A stretch of 64,000 bases of DNA from positions 120,211 through 184,210 of the forward strand of contig NZ_QFWH01000007.1 of assembly GCF_003149375.1 (NCBI RefSeq), read 5' to 3'. Positions 25,042 through 33,451 of this stretch are shown here, piece by piece (position 1 is the first letter of the stretch; every line of letters begins with the position of its first letter). This stretch comes from Vampirovibrio chlorellavorus. GTDB lineage: Bacteria > Cyanobacteriota > Vampirovibrionia > Vampirovibrionales > Vampirovibrionaceae. The translations under genes and the position numbers were made by a program. The notes beneath the pieces were generated by a model. It was not told where the DNA came from. It worked only from the letters and a program-made list of their open reading frames with translations, and did no database searches.

Positions 25042-26247
25042 TTAATCAACCAATACCTGAATGGCTTGTCCTGCGGGCATAAACAGAGGGTGCCGCACAC
25101 GGTTGCGGGAGCGGATTTCCTGATCCCTGGTGCTTGTTCCATACAGGTCATAGCTAATCACCGCAGCGGGTTGCTGACTGGCCAGATACACGTCTTTTAA
25201 GCGATCCAGGTTCACGCTGCGTTCGGTGAGATCCTTAATCATTTGGGCTCTGAGATCATCCAGTGCAAAAAAGAGGTTGTCATAATCGGTGCGGCCCAGA
25301 CGGATCAGTTCATCTTCCAGCAGATCCGCCAAATCCTGGCGAAAGCGAACCGCCTCATCATAGTTATCAAATTCCATGCGGGTTGCGGCTTTGGCCATCC
25401 CCACCACGGATAAGCGATTGATCATCCCGATCTGCACTTCCCGGTTTTGTCGCATCTGTTTTCTTGATGGCGTCGCCTGCCAATCGGGAATGGTATCGTC
25501 TGCCGCTTCCCACAGGCGCTGATACGTTAAAAAGGCGTTCAACGGGTTACTGTATACATCGCCCAGTGCTGTTAATAATGCGGCCGTATCATCCGCAAAT
25601 GTCTGGGGGAGGCTTGCCAGATCTATGATATTGGCCTTGTATTCGGCCAGTTGCGTATTGAAATCCGGTTGCCTGGATTGAGCCAGTTGAACTTTTTCAA
25701 TCGATTTTTCAATGACACTGACCATCTCATTGGCATTGTCTTGCGCATCTTTCAAGACAAATTCAGGGACTTCGCGAATGGTGTAGTGATCGACAAAGGC
25801 GTTTTTGGTGGCCGTTTGCACCAAATCCGCCGCAGCTTGTACGGCAAGACGGGTATCAAGGGTCGCATCGGGAAAACGGTTTTCGCCCGCTTCATAAAAA
25901 GTGAGGCTGAAATATTCGATCCGACTTTCGGCGTTTTTGTAGCGATGTCGCACGGGGCCGGGAATGACCCGGATGGAGCCAAAGAGCGGATGGATGAGAG
26001 TGCCGGGGTTGGCGTTTTTCTCAATGGCTTCTAGCAGCCGTCTGCGGATATCTTCATGCCCTTCCCCGATGACATAGGCATCAAAGGTGTATTCCCGAGC
26101 CTTCCTGCCCAAATCCTCGGTGTAGGGTTCGTCTTTGTAGGGATATTCATGCAGGATATTGCGCCTGCCGCCTTGGGTTTCCGCCGTATCCACAAAGAAA
26201 CGGATGCCTCGGAAACTGGCGGGCCTCAACGTTTTTGGATTAGCCAT
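25042..26247 (-). CDS. DNA circularisation protein N family (Mu gpN) tail/baseplate protein
   Basis: This 401-residue protein opens with the DNA_circ_N domain: LRPASFRGIRFFVDTAE...GRRNILHEYPYKDEPYTEDLGR. It continues with FDAYVIGEGHEDIRRRL and IRVIPG. Despite the historical name, this Mu-gpN-like protein is now seen as a tail-tip/baseplate component. It overlaps the tape-measure stop by eight bases. Confidence 0.9.
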   Translation of the reverse strand: MANPKTLRPASFRGIRFFVDTAETQGGRRNILHEYPYKDEPYTEDLGRKAREYTFDAYVIGEGHEDIRRRLLEAIEKNANPGTLIHPLFGSIRVIPGPVRHRYKNAESRIEYFSLTFYEAGENRFPDATLDTRLAVQAAADLVQTATKNAFVDHYTIREVPEFVLKDAQDNANEMVSVIEKSIEKVQLAQSRQPDFNTQLAEYKANIIDLASLPQTFADDTAALLTALGDVYSNPLNAFLTYQRLWEAADDTIPDWQATPSRKQMRQNREVQIGMINRLSVVGMAKAATRMEFDNYDEAVRFRQDLADLLEDELIRLGRTDYDNLFFALDDLRAQMIKDLTERSVNLDRLKDVYLASQQPAAVISYDLYGTSTRDQEIRSRNRVRHPLFMPAGQAIQVLVD

Positions 26248-28087
26248 AGCTGTTAATCAGTCCCATATCCAAGCTGATGTTGTGGTTAGAACCTTGTTGT
26301 TTGAGATCCGCCAGGCGCGGACGCCCTTCAGAATCAATGCGGATATGAATATTCAAGCGGCTGTCAATCGCCCCTTGCAGACGGGAAAGAGCGTTATGGG
26401 GGACAATCCGCCCATCCGCACCGGGTACAAAAAATTCCCGTCCGAATTCACCCACTTGATAGGGAAGCCCTTTGCGAACGGAGCCGCCCACGGCGCGGCG
26501 AGGTACATGACCGGTTGCCTGATTGGCAAAGCCCTTGAAATTTTGAACGGCGGTCCCAACCCCGGACTTGGCAGCGGCCATTGCGCCAGAAATCGCACTC
26601 CGCACCTGATGCGCCGCATTGATGAGAGGTTGAAAAGCACGGGCGGCAGAAGCCGCGGCTGTGCGGATGGTATTAAACAGTTGCGTAAAGAAGGGGCCGA
26701 CTGAAGCCCAGGCCGATTTAATGGCTCCGGCCAGCATCACAATGGCGTTAATGGGTGGGCTCAGTAAGCGAATGACTCCGCCCCACTCATTCCACATGTT
26801 AATGAACCAGGCTTTGATCGGTCCCCAGTTCTGGATGATTAAAAAGGCCGCAGCCGCAATGGCGGCCACCGCTGCAATCACGATGCCCACCGTGCCACCC
26901 AGTCCCGCGCCAATGGCAACTATGGCTGTTCGCACAGCAGTAAAAGCAGTCCCCAGCCACTTGGCACCTTGAATGGCCGTATAAGCGGCTTTCCCAAAAT
27001 TAAAGAGCGCCACACCGGCTTGAATTAAGGAGGCAACAAGAGGAAGCGCCATTAAGCCAATCACAATTTTCAGGAGATTGCCGTACCCGCCCACCGCTTG
27101 AGCCAATGCGGCAAAGCCTTGAGCCAGCCCCTTGATAACGGGCCAGACTTGTACTGCCACGGTCTTTAGCTCTCGAAAAAGAGTAATGACATTGTTTTTA
27201 AACTCAATGGCAAATTGCTTCAGTTGCCCCGATTGGGCCATTGCATCCACTTGATCCAGCAAGCCCTTGAGTTCGGCCTTGAAAAAATCGAGCAGGCCCT
27301 CTTCATACAGAATCAAGGTGAAGCGCTGCCAGGCGTCTTTGAGGTTGGAAATAATGCCCGCCGTGGTATTGGCCATTCCCACCGCAGCGCCTTTGTATTT
27401 CTTGCCCATGGCATCTATCAGGAGCTGGATTTCCTTGCGGCCCAGTTTCCCCGCTTCAGATAGTTTTTGCAGTTCCAGGGTATTTTTTCCCGTGGCTTTG
27501 GCGAGTAAATCCCAAACCGAAACTCCGGCTTCGGTCAATTGCAAGATCTCTTGTCCTTGCAGCTTTTGCTTGGTCCAGGCTTGGCCCAGCGCTAAAGCAA
27601 TGCGTCGCATGGATTCTTGAGACCCACCCAAAGCACTCGCCGTATCGACAATGGCTTCCATTTGGCCTTGCATGGGCTTTAAGCCCAATGCCGTCATCAT
27701 ACGGAAGCTTTCCGCCACGCCTTGAACATCCATCGGGGTTCTTTTGGCAAAATCAGCAATCCAGGCCATCGCATTTTTGGCCTGTTTGCTCCCGCCGAGT
27801 AACCCCTTTAGGCTTTGCTCCAGGTTTTCCCAGGAAACCATCTGGTCAAAGACCAGTTTCTTGAAGGCCAATCCGCCCACCGCTGCGGCAGCACCCAGCT
27901 TGGCTGTCAGTAACCCGGCTTGAGCAGCGACATTACCCATGGCCCCTTTGAGGCCTCCAAAGGCGGTTTTAAGATTTTGGATACCTTGGGTGTTGCTGAG
28001 TTCCTTGAGACTGCGGGCGATTCGCCGGATGGGACCGGTGGCGTTATCAATGGCCTCGATGAGAATTCTGACGTTGAACTTGCTCAT
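26240..28087 (-). CDS. Tail tape measure protein
   Basis: This 615-residue protein has the tape-measure N-terminal domain (FKKLVFDQM to ETLELQKLSEAGKLGRKEIQ), a central block of hydrophobic Ala/Gly-rich segments (about residues 330-430) and a C-terminal portion. The length is short for a contractile tail. It follows the frameshifted chaperone gene directly, with its start inside the frameshift extension, the canonical order in dsDNA phages. Confidence 0.93.
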   Translation of the reverse strand: MSKFNVRILIEAIDNATGPIRRIARSLKELSNTQGIQNLKTAFGGLKGAMGNVAAQAGLLTAKLGAAAAVGGLAFKKLVFDQMVSWENLEQSLKGLLGGSKQAKNAMAWIADFAKRTPMDVQGVAESFRMMTALGLKPMQGQMEAIVDTASALGGSQESMRRIALALGQAWTKQKLQGQEILQLTEAGVSVWDLLAKATGKNTLELQKLSEAGKLGRKEIQLLIDAMGKKYKGAAVGMANTTAGIISNLKDAWQRFTLILYEEGLLDFFKAELKGLLDQVDAMAQSGQLKQFAIEFKNNVITLFRELKTVAVQVWPVIKGLAQGFAALAQAVGGYGNLLKIVIGLMALPLVASLIQAGVALFNFGKAAYTAIQGAKWLGTAFTAVRTAIVAIGAGLGGTVGIVIAAVAAIAAAAFLIIQNWGPIKAWFINMWNEWGGVIRLLSPPINAIVMLAGAIKSAWASVGPFFTQLFNTIRTAAASAARAFQPLINAAHQVRSAISGAMAAAKSGVGTAVQNFKGFANQATGHVPRRAVGGSVRKGLPYQVGEFGREFFVPGADGRIVPHNALSRLQGAIDSRLNIHIRIDSEGRPRLADLKQQGSNHNISLDMGLINSYG

Positions 28088-28459
28088 TGATGATTTCCAG
28101 GTTCTCCCACCAGAACATCAACTGATCCATGGTCATCTCCCCGATTTCAGACGGGGCAAAGCCATATCCCAGCGGATGGGCGAGAAGCGCTACAGTTCCT
28201 CGGAGTTCTCCGGGGCTTCGGGCAAAAAATCCGCAAACAACGCTTTGGCTTGCTGCATGTCTTTCAGCGTCATCTGGCCCAGCACTTTAGGCGGGAGCCC
28301 CGCTAAAGCGCTCAGAAAGCGCAGAAAACCTGCGTATTCCCCGGTTTCCTTGTCAAATTCAAGTAAATGTTTGACCCGTGGGGTTTGGAAGACTACTTCG
28401 GTAATGATCTCTTCCCCGTGCTGTAGGGGTTCTTCCAGTTGAATCAGATAGTCAGACAT
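28047..28459 (-). CDS. Tail assembly chaperone long form by -1 programmed frameshift
   Basis: The short form is read to codon 79, then slips -1 on T-TTT-TTG and continues for 58 codons to TGA at 28047-28049. This gives about 137 residues. The extension reads GTVALLAHPLGYGFAPSEIG then MTMDQLMFWWENLEII, a sensible helical sequence with a Trp-Trp motif like P2 gpE' and other GpT-type extensions. It overlaps the tape-measure start by 41 bases. This is the standard two-product chaperone arrangement and fills what would otherwise be a gap from 28088 to 28189. Confidence 0.82.
28190..28459 (-). CDS. Tail assembly chaperone short form (Mu gp41-like)
   Basis: This 89-residue protein starts MSDYLIQLEEPLQHGEEI and contains FLSALAGLPPKVLGQMTLKDMQ, matching the Mu-like gp41 tail-assembly family. 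It binds the tape measure during tail-tube assembly and is not in the virion. Its start overlaps the tube stop as TGATG. Confidence 0.85.
   Translation of the reverse strand: MSDYLIQLEEPLQHGEEIITEVVFQTPRVKHLLEFDKETGEYAGFLRFLSALAGLPPKVLGQMTLKDMQQAKALFADFLPEAPENSEEL
28223..28229 (-). promoter_or_regulatory. Slippery heptamer for -1 ribosomal frameshift
   Basis: On the minus strand TTTTTTG spans codons Phe78-Leu79 in the phase T-TTT-TTG required for tandem -1 slippage. The -1 frame beyond is open for 58 codons. No strong downstream pseudoknot was worked out. Confidence 0.8.
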
Positions 28460-28824
28460 CAGGCTTTGATCTCCTCTAGTTTCATACCTTCAAATTTCAC
28501 GGCCACTTCCCCTTCTTCCGTTTCCAGCTCAAAGAGTCCTGCAAACCAGGCATTCCGTAAGACATATGCCTTGCCGTTAATGAGTTCCACCGTGATCGAT
28601 GAATCCACAATGGCTTCCAGATCATCTTTTCGCAGCCCGTCCATATCCGTAAAAGTTGCTTCGATTGCGGGAACCTGATGACGCTCCAGATACCCATGCA
28701 CCCCGTCTTGCCCGGCGACACCTTCTCGCACCTTATCGCCCGTGATTTTAAGAGAGCCTTTGAGCGCGTATTGCTGGCCGTCCACTTTGATATAGGCGGT
28801 GCCACCCACAGCGGCTTGTGGCAT
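28459..28824 (-). CDS. Tail tube protein (Mu gpM-like)
   Basis: The start MPQAAVGGTAYIKVDG at 28824 is eight bases after GGAGG and preferred to the ATG at 28839. The 121-residue protein has the tail-tube pattern QQYALKGSLKIT...REGVAGQDGVHGYLER and ends KFEGMKLEEI. It polymerises into the inner tube within the sheath. Confidence 0.88.
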   Translation of the reverse strand: MPQAAVGGTAYIKVDGQQYALKGSLKITGDKVREGVAGQDGVHGYLERHQVPAIEATFTDMDGLRKDDLEAIVDSSITVELINGKAYVLRNAWFAGLFELETEEGEVAVKFEGMKLEEIKA

Positions 28825-28887
28825 CTGTTCATCCTCCATACCAAAAAAGCCGCTATTAGAGCGACCCTTTGGCTTTGTTACGGGTGC

Positions 28888-30363
28888 TTACACGCGGAAT
28901 TGGATCTGAATGGCGGTAATGCGAAGCTGGTTGACCAGATTCGGCGGCAGCAAAATATCGACCCGGTTGGGGTCTTGCGCGTTGATTTCCACAATCAGGT
29001 CGTCTTTGAATTGCTCGATGTCTTCCACGAGACCCAAGGATTCCCATTCACTAAAGAGCGCAATGAGTTCGGCCTTGATGATGACAGGCGTTACAATGGC
29101 TTGTCCCGGTCCAAAGCGTGTGCCGGATTTGGCCAGCTTGTGCCGCCTGAATTTCTGGCCCAGGCGAAACCTGACCGATTGAGAGACATATGCCAAAGTC
29201 AGGAGCGTATTGGTATCCCGGAAGCTGGCATCCGGCAGCCCTTGGGGACTTTGGGTATAAGTGGTCACCGCTCTCTGGATACGGGCTTGCCCGTCTCTTT
29301 CTACGGTGTAGGTGGCAATACCATCAGCCAGTAATATTTCCTGTTCTTGCAACGTGAATTGTGAAGACAACGGTGGAGCCAGAACGCCCATCAACGGCAG
29401 AGTCTGGAAGGGCCGGGCCGGATCAATCGATCCATGCCATGCCACTTGTCCGCAATAAGCTGAGGCCCAGATCCAGGGGGCGGTCGGGCTATCGTTAAAG
29501 CCCATCGTAGTCAAATGCGGGTTATTTCTGCTCGCGGCAAATGTAGACAGTGTGGCAAGGGTTCCTTTCAGTGCGATAAAGGCATGGCTTTCCAGCATCC
29601 GGCTGTAACCCCACCGGCTATCGAGTTCCGCTTCCAGCAGATTCAAATTGGCGTTATCGGTAAAGGCGTTCAGTACAAAGTCAAAACGCTCATCCGGCAT
29701 ATTGGCAATGGCGTCAGCCAGATCGGGATCCGTTGCCCCGCCCGCCATTTGGGTAATAGTAAGCGCCACGCCCGCCGGTAACTCTTCGCCAGCGGCTTTG
29801 CCGTAATAATTGGTTCGGATATCGATTTGATTACCCAGTGTGCCCGCGTTCCGGGCTGTGAGCGTCACGGTATCGGTCAGCACACTGGCCGTGGTTAGAA
29901 GTAAGCTATCGGCATTGACGGCATCTTGAATCGCTGTGGCAATGGTGGCTGGGTTATCACCAGCAGCAACCGGGATGCGTACCAGACGACCGCCGATATA
30001 AAGAAACAGCGTCCCGTTTCGGGTGGCTCCGCTGGTTACCTGAATGGTGGCGGTGGCCTTGGTCGCCCCAGCGGCATCCGCAAGGCCAATGGCGTAAATA
30101 TCCACGCCTCGGGTATTGAGGCGGAGATTTTTCAGCATATCCGCCAGTATCGAGCCCACGCCAAAGTATTGATCGGCTTCGGTGTTGTTATAGATGAGTT
30201 TGAGTTCCCCGTCCTGGGCGCTTCCTGTGGCAAGCATGGGGCCAATGGCTAAAACAGATCGCTTAAAGGGCGGGGTGAAGTGAAAGGCCCTGGAATTGTC
30301 GATTTCCACATAAATCGAGGGGGCCAACACGGAAGATGGAATGTCATTAAAAGAAACGGCCAT
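28888..30363 (-). CDS. Contractile tail sheath protein (Mu gpL-like)
   Basis: This 491-residue protein opens with FNDIPSSVLAPSIYVEIDNSRAF, a conserved sheath N-terminus. It contains GGATDPDLADAIANMPDERFDFVLN in the middle and the C-terminal VDILLPPNLVNQLRITAIQIQFR strand that participates in sheath subunit interlacing. It defines the virus as a myovirus. It overlaps the DUF2635 gene stop by one base. Confidence 0.94.
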   Translation of the reverse strand: MAVSFNDIPSSVLAPSIYVEIDNSRAFHFTPPFKRSVLAIGPMLATGSAQDGELKLIYNNTEADQYFGVGSILADMLKNLRLNTRGVDIYAIGLADAAGATKATATIQVTSGATRNGTLFLYIGGRLVRIPVAAGDNPATIATAIQDAVNADSLLLTTASVLTDTVTLTARNAGTLGNQIDIRTNYYGKAAGEELPAGVALTITQMAGGATDPDLADAIANMPDERFDFVLNAFTDNANLNLLEAELDSRWGYSRMLESHAFIALKGTLATLSTFAASRNNPHLTTMGFNDSPTAPWIWASAYCGQVAWHGSIDPARPFQTLPLMGVLAPPLSSQFTLQEQEILLADGIATYTVERDGQARIQRAVTTYTQSPQGLPDASFRDTNTLLTLAYVSQSVRFRLGQKFRRHKLAKSGTRFGPGQAIVTPVIIKAELIALFSEWESLGLVEDIEQFKDDLIVEINAQDPNRVDILLPPNLVNQLRITAIQIQFRV

Positions 30364-30566
30364 TATTCGTCAGCCTCCTCTTTTTTGCGTCTTTTGGGGT
30401 TGGCTAGGAGCAAATCCCCGTCTTTGAGCCGCCTGCGGATATAGGGGGAATCCTCAACAAAAAGCCCATCCGCTGGGATGGGTCGCTTGGTAAAGGGGTG
30501 TCTGACGATGAGGTCCTTGTGTGCAGGCACGACAAAGACCTTGTTTTGCAAGTTCTCTTTATTCAT
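30363..30566 (-). CDS. DUF2635 family protein (Mu gp38-like)
   Basis: A 67-residue basic protein with VFVVPAHKDLIVRHPFTKRPIPADG and a C-terminal run of charged residues, the DUF2635 pattern. It always lies just upstream of the sheath gene in Mu-like tails. Role unknown. Confidence 0.85.
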   Translation of the reverse strand: MNKENLQNKVFVVPAHKDLIVRHPFTKRPIPADGLFVEDSPYIRRRLKDGDLLLANPKRRKKEEADE

Positions 30567-30588
30567 AGGTGGGTTATCCCCTTAAAAG

Positions 30589-31140
30589 CTATTGGTCGAG
30601 ATTGGTCAGCCGGTCTTGCTTTTCAAGTTGGCTATCAGGCGCTGGGCCTAAATCGTGATCAATATGAATGGTTTTGAGATCCATTAACTCCGGTTGATAA
30701 CCATCCGCATCCACGATGGTTGTCTTGGCGTAAAATTCAAACATCCAGAACAATACCGCCCGGTTCATGGAAAGCAGCCGGGCTCCGTAATAGCGAATGG
30801 GTTTATACGTTTGAGCATCCGGCGTCCAGTTTAGAATGGCTCTCCAGATTGTGTCTCGAACCGCATAAACATCGAGCACCGCTTTTAAGCCAGTCCGGTC
30901 TTGCACGTTGCTGATGGCCACAATCACCCCAAATCGTTCTTCAAGATCCTGAATCTCAATATTTTGTTCAGCCTGGGGTTGCGCCCGATCCGCTAACGGA
31001 ATGACAAAAGCGCACGGAACCGGCAGATCGGTTTTATCGAGATCCGAAATCGGGGCAAATTCCGCCGCCCCATGAACACGCCGGTTAAAAGTGGGTAGCG
31101 TGTGCTCTCGAAGTTGAATGATGATGGCATCCAGGTTCAT
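30589..31140 (-). CDS. Tail terminator-like protein (Mu gp37 family)
   Basis: This 183-residue protein begins AIIIQLREHTLPTFN with VPCAFVIPLAD and ERFGVIVAISN, resembling Mu gp37, the head-tail/tail terminator component. Its start overlaps the HK97-gp10-like gene stop by four bases. Assignment combines sequence pattern with synteny (gp37-gp38-L). Confidence 0.78.
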   Translation of the reverse strand: MNLDAIIIQLREHTLPTFNRRVHGAAEFAPISDLDKTDLPVPCAFVIPLADRAQPQAEQNIEIQDLEERFGVIVAISNVQDRTGLKAVLDVYAVRDTIWRAILNWTPDAQTYKPIRYYGARLLSMNRAVLFWMFEFYAKTTIVDADGYQPELMDLKTIHIDHDLGPAPDSQLEKQDRLTNLDQ

Positions 31141-31553
31141 AAGAATCTCTTCAGGGTTTCAGTTACCTCATCCACGATGTCATCGGCATGTTTTTCATAG
31201 GCTGGTTGCAGCCAGGGGCGAGGATCCATTTTGCTGGTCCCTTCTTCCAGAAAGGGCGCGTAAAAAATATGAGATCCCACTTCAGCCGATAGACCCCGGT
31301 TAAAGCTGCGCCAGCTAATGGACTTCACAAAGCCCCCGGTATCGGTTGCAGGCGCTTGTCCGGGAGCGGATGCCTGATGCTTGCCATACATCCGTCCTGA
31401 TTTTGCTCCACGATCAATTGAGATTTTGATTTCCCGGTCAATTCGAATAGCAAATGCTTCAATGACACGGGCAATCGCTTCAATGGCTTGTTCACCGGCT
31501 TTTTGAAGATTTTTTGCATCATTTTCCGATAAGGTGATGCGTAGATCGATCAT
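31137..31553 (-). CDS. HK97 gp10-like head-tail connector/neck protein
   Basis: The start MIDLRITLSEND at 31553 overlaps the upstream stop as ATGA; a longer frame to 31592 runs inside that gene. The 138-residue protein carries AGEQAIEAIARVIEAFAIRIDREIKISIDRG, then HQASAPGQAPATDTGGFVKSI and GTSKMDPRPWLQPAYE. These are the hallmark segments of the HK97 gp10 family, which attach the tail to the completed head. Confidence 0.87.
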   Translation of the reverse strand: MIDLRITLSENDAKNLQKAGEQAIEAIARVIEAFAIRIDREIKISIDRGAKSGRMYGKHQASAPGQAPATDTGGFVKSISWRSFNRGLSAEVGSHIFYAPFLEEGTSKMDPRPWLQPAYEKHADDIVDEVTETLKRFL

Positions 31554-31873
31554 GGATTCAATTCCGCTTCTTGCACCGTGAATTCCAGCCAATCGGTCTT
31601 TTCATCGAGATAGCGAAAGGTCTTGATCTCAAAGCGCCGGTTGTTCCATTCCAGCCAATGCCTGTCCGTCACATCCCCTCGGTAACGCATCAGCACTTTA
31701 TGGGTCACATCCGCTCCATACGATTGGGCTTCAATGCGTTTCAAGCCTGAAACTGGTATAAACTGCGCCCAAACGGTGCCTAGTTCGGTAAAGGTTTCCG
31801 AGGTTCCGAAACCTCCGTCAGGGATTTCAGAACGAACCAGAATCTTGGTTCGATGGCGAAGGCGGCCAATCAT
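31550..31873 (-). CDS. Head closure protein (SPP1 gp16-like)
   Basis: This 107-residue beta-barrel-type protein has LRHRTKILVRSEIPDGGFGTSETF, WAQFIPVSGLKRIEA and MRYRGDVTDRHWL. These match phage head-closure (stopper) proteins. It overlaps both neighbours by four bases in the head-tail connector cluster. Confidence 0.88.
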   Translation of the reverse strand: MIGRLRHRTKILVRSEIPDGGFGTSETFTELGTVWAQFIPVSGLKRIEAQSYGADVTHKVLMRYRGDVTDRHWLEWNNRRFEIKTFRYLDEKTDWLEFTVQEAELNP

Positions 31874-32478
31874 ACTTTCACCCTTACAAACGGCTGCCAG
31901 AGCCCTAGCACGTCCTTGGGGATTCGGTTGCCTTCATCCCCCCGGTGTTCATAGAGATGCGCAATCAGTTTAAGCAATCCGGCTTTAATCACTCCGGGAA
32001 CCGTGCCATACCCTGTCGTGTAGGTGATTTCAATGGGATTGATGACCCGTTCACCCTTGGGAGTCGGGGCACTGGACTTCAGAACCAGCAGGTCTCTGGC
32101 CTTATCCAGCAGATAATACTCCACCGGATAGGGAGAACCGTTGCCATCACCGTCAAAAAGGGTAAAGTCATCGATTTGTCGAACGGGGCCATGTCGCAAG
32201 GGAATCCCTTGAGCGATCTGCCAGGCAAAAGCCCCTTCCCGAACACCGTCCCACCAGTCCTCTTGAGGCTGCATGGGCCAATACGGTAAATAAGCCACCC
32301 ATTGCTGGATCATCAATGATAAGCCAGTAATCGCTTCACAGCGTTCCCGAGCTGTCGTGATTAGGAGTTGGATCAAAGTATCTTCAACGTTATGATCCAC
32401 TTTCAGCCAGGCTTTGGTCTCTTCCAAGGTGAGAGGTTCTGATGCCGGAGGCGTGAGCTGGTGGTATTCAATCTGCAT
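31870..32478 (-). CDS. Head-tail connector adaptor (gp6-like)
   Basis: This 202-residue protein opens PLTLEETKAWLKVDHNVEDTLIQLLITTARERCEAITG, the family signature of gp6-like head-tail connectors. It ends with GVIKAGLLKLIAHLYEHRGDE. It docks on the portal. It overlaps the next gene upstream by eleven bases. Confidence 0.9.
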   Translation of the reverse strand: MQIEYHQLTPPASEPLTLEETKAWLKVDHNVEDTLIQLLITTARERCEAITGLSLMIQQWVAYLPYWPMQPQEDWWDGVREGAFAWQIAQGIPLRHGPVRQIDDFTLFDGDGNGSPYPVEYYLLDKARDLLVLKSSAPTPKGERVINPIEITYTTGYGTVPGVIKAGLLKLIAHLYEHRGDEGNRIPKDVLGLWQPFVRVKV

Positions 32479-32644
32479 GAGGCTTTTTTGCCTTGTCCGA
32501 ATCGCTCAAGGGCTTGCAAAAGCCCGCATCCAGAAAGATCTTGGCAGTCTTGTAATCAACATCCAGCACTGTTCCTTCTGCGATGTCAATCACCTCAAAT
32601 CCGTTCAAGCTGCCTTGAAAGTCTTGTATCGCTTTGATCTTCAT
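32468..32644 (-). CDS. Small phage protein, 58 aa
   Basis: The start MKIKAIQDFQGS at 32644 is preferred to a longer frame. Content such as FEVIDIAEGTVLDVDYKTAKIFLDAGFCKPL resembles small SH3-like phage head proteins often found beside gp6 connectors. GGAA lies eight bases upstream. Function unknown. Confidence 0.65.
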   Translation of the reverse strand: MKIKAIQDFQGSLNGFEVIDIAEGTVLDVDYKTAKIFLDAGFCKPLSDSDKAKKPHAD

Positions 32645-32751
32645 CGTATTGGTTCCATGTTTGTTACACAAAGCCTTACCCGGCTTCACGTTTCTGGATT
32701 TTGAAGCCGAAAAATCATATAATCGAAGTGGGAAAGTATGGAGGGCCTCTA

Positions 32752-32934
32752 ATGCTTCAAGAGCAATTAACAATGGATGAGAAAAACTCGCTAAAGGAAT
32801 TAACGAAACACCTTTTACAGGAGCGTATTCCAGACGTCCATACTAAGAAGTTTCTATCCCTTGGGTTAGCCGAGCAGAAGTTGGGCGGATTGAAAATCAC
32901 TCACAAAGGTCTTCTTGCCTTAAAGAGGCGATAA
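32752..32934 (+). CDS. Small helical protein, 60 aa (cassette gene 1)
   Basis: GGAGG lies seven bases before the ATG at 32752. The protein is charged and helical (MDEKNSLKELTKHLLQE) and ends LKITHKGLLALKRR, reminiscent of the last helix and wing of a winged-helix domain. It is the first of three rightward genes inserted between connectors and capsid genes. A TATAAT at 32718-32723 may be its -10 box. Confidence 0.65.
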   Translation: MLQEQLTMDEKNSLKELTKHLLQERIPDVHTKKFLSLGLAEQKLGGLKITHKGLLALKRR

Positions 32935-32959
32935 TCAATCCAATAACAAGAAAAGACTA

Positions 32960-33451
32960 TTGAAGACGGTGAAGCATACATTTTCAGGGAAATTTAGGAT
33001 ATCGGAACCAGGCAGGCCAAGAGTTTCTGCTGGTATGTTTAGTGTCTTGATCAATCAGAACGAACAAGTCTTTTCAGAGTATTTCAAGACCAAACTTTTT
33101 CCTGGTTCTTTGAATATTTCCATTGATCCCCCAGCTTCTCAATCCCTAAGGAACGATCTAGACAATGGCCGATATAAACCGGATTTTATTATCCCGAGAG
33201 AACACCTAGTCGGAATGCCTCCTTACATAGGTGACGGGCAAGCATGGAGATGCAATCTGATTTCAGAGAAAATCCCTTCTGATATAAATACTTGGGTTTT
33301 CAGGAGAATTGGTTCAAAGGTGCCTCATGAAGTCTTGGAGATCGTATCGTCATCAAGGCTGGTAGAACCTTATGGCTTAAGGCATGAAGATCCAGTGATC
33401 GTAGAGCTAATTGAAAACACGGAATTTATCAGAGGGGTGCACTTTGCCTGA
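32960..33451 (+). CDS. Riboflavin-kinase-like (DUF120, cradle-loop) protein, cassette gene 2
   Basis: This 163-residue protein resembles archaeal CTP-dependent riboflavin kinase. LFPGSLNISID corresponds to the PxxGTLNxxLD motif, and KVPHEVLEIVSSSRLVEPYGL then EDPVIVEL corresponds to the (V/I)xEIIAPxxLRExxxLxDGDxVxI block at the C-terminus. Length also fits. The first motif region (usually SGLGEGRYY) is diverged, so kinase activity is uncertain. It runs opposite to the phage late genes and overlaps the next gene by eight bases. This is a fold-level call from motif memory, not a database hit. Confidence 0.6.
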   Translation: MKTVKHTFSGKFRISEPGRPRVSAGMFSVLINQNEQVFSEYFKTKLFPGSLNISIDPPASQSLRNDLDNGRYKPDFIIPREHLVGMPPYIGDGQAWRCNLISEKIPSDINTWVFRRIGSKVPHEVLEIVSSSRLVEPYGLRHEDPVIVELIENTEFIRGVHFA

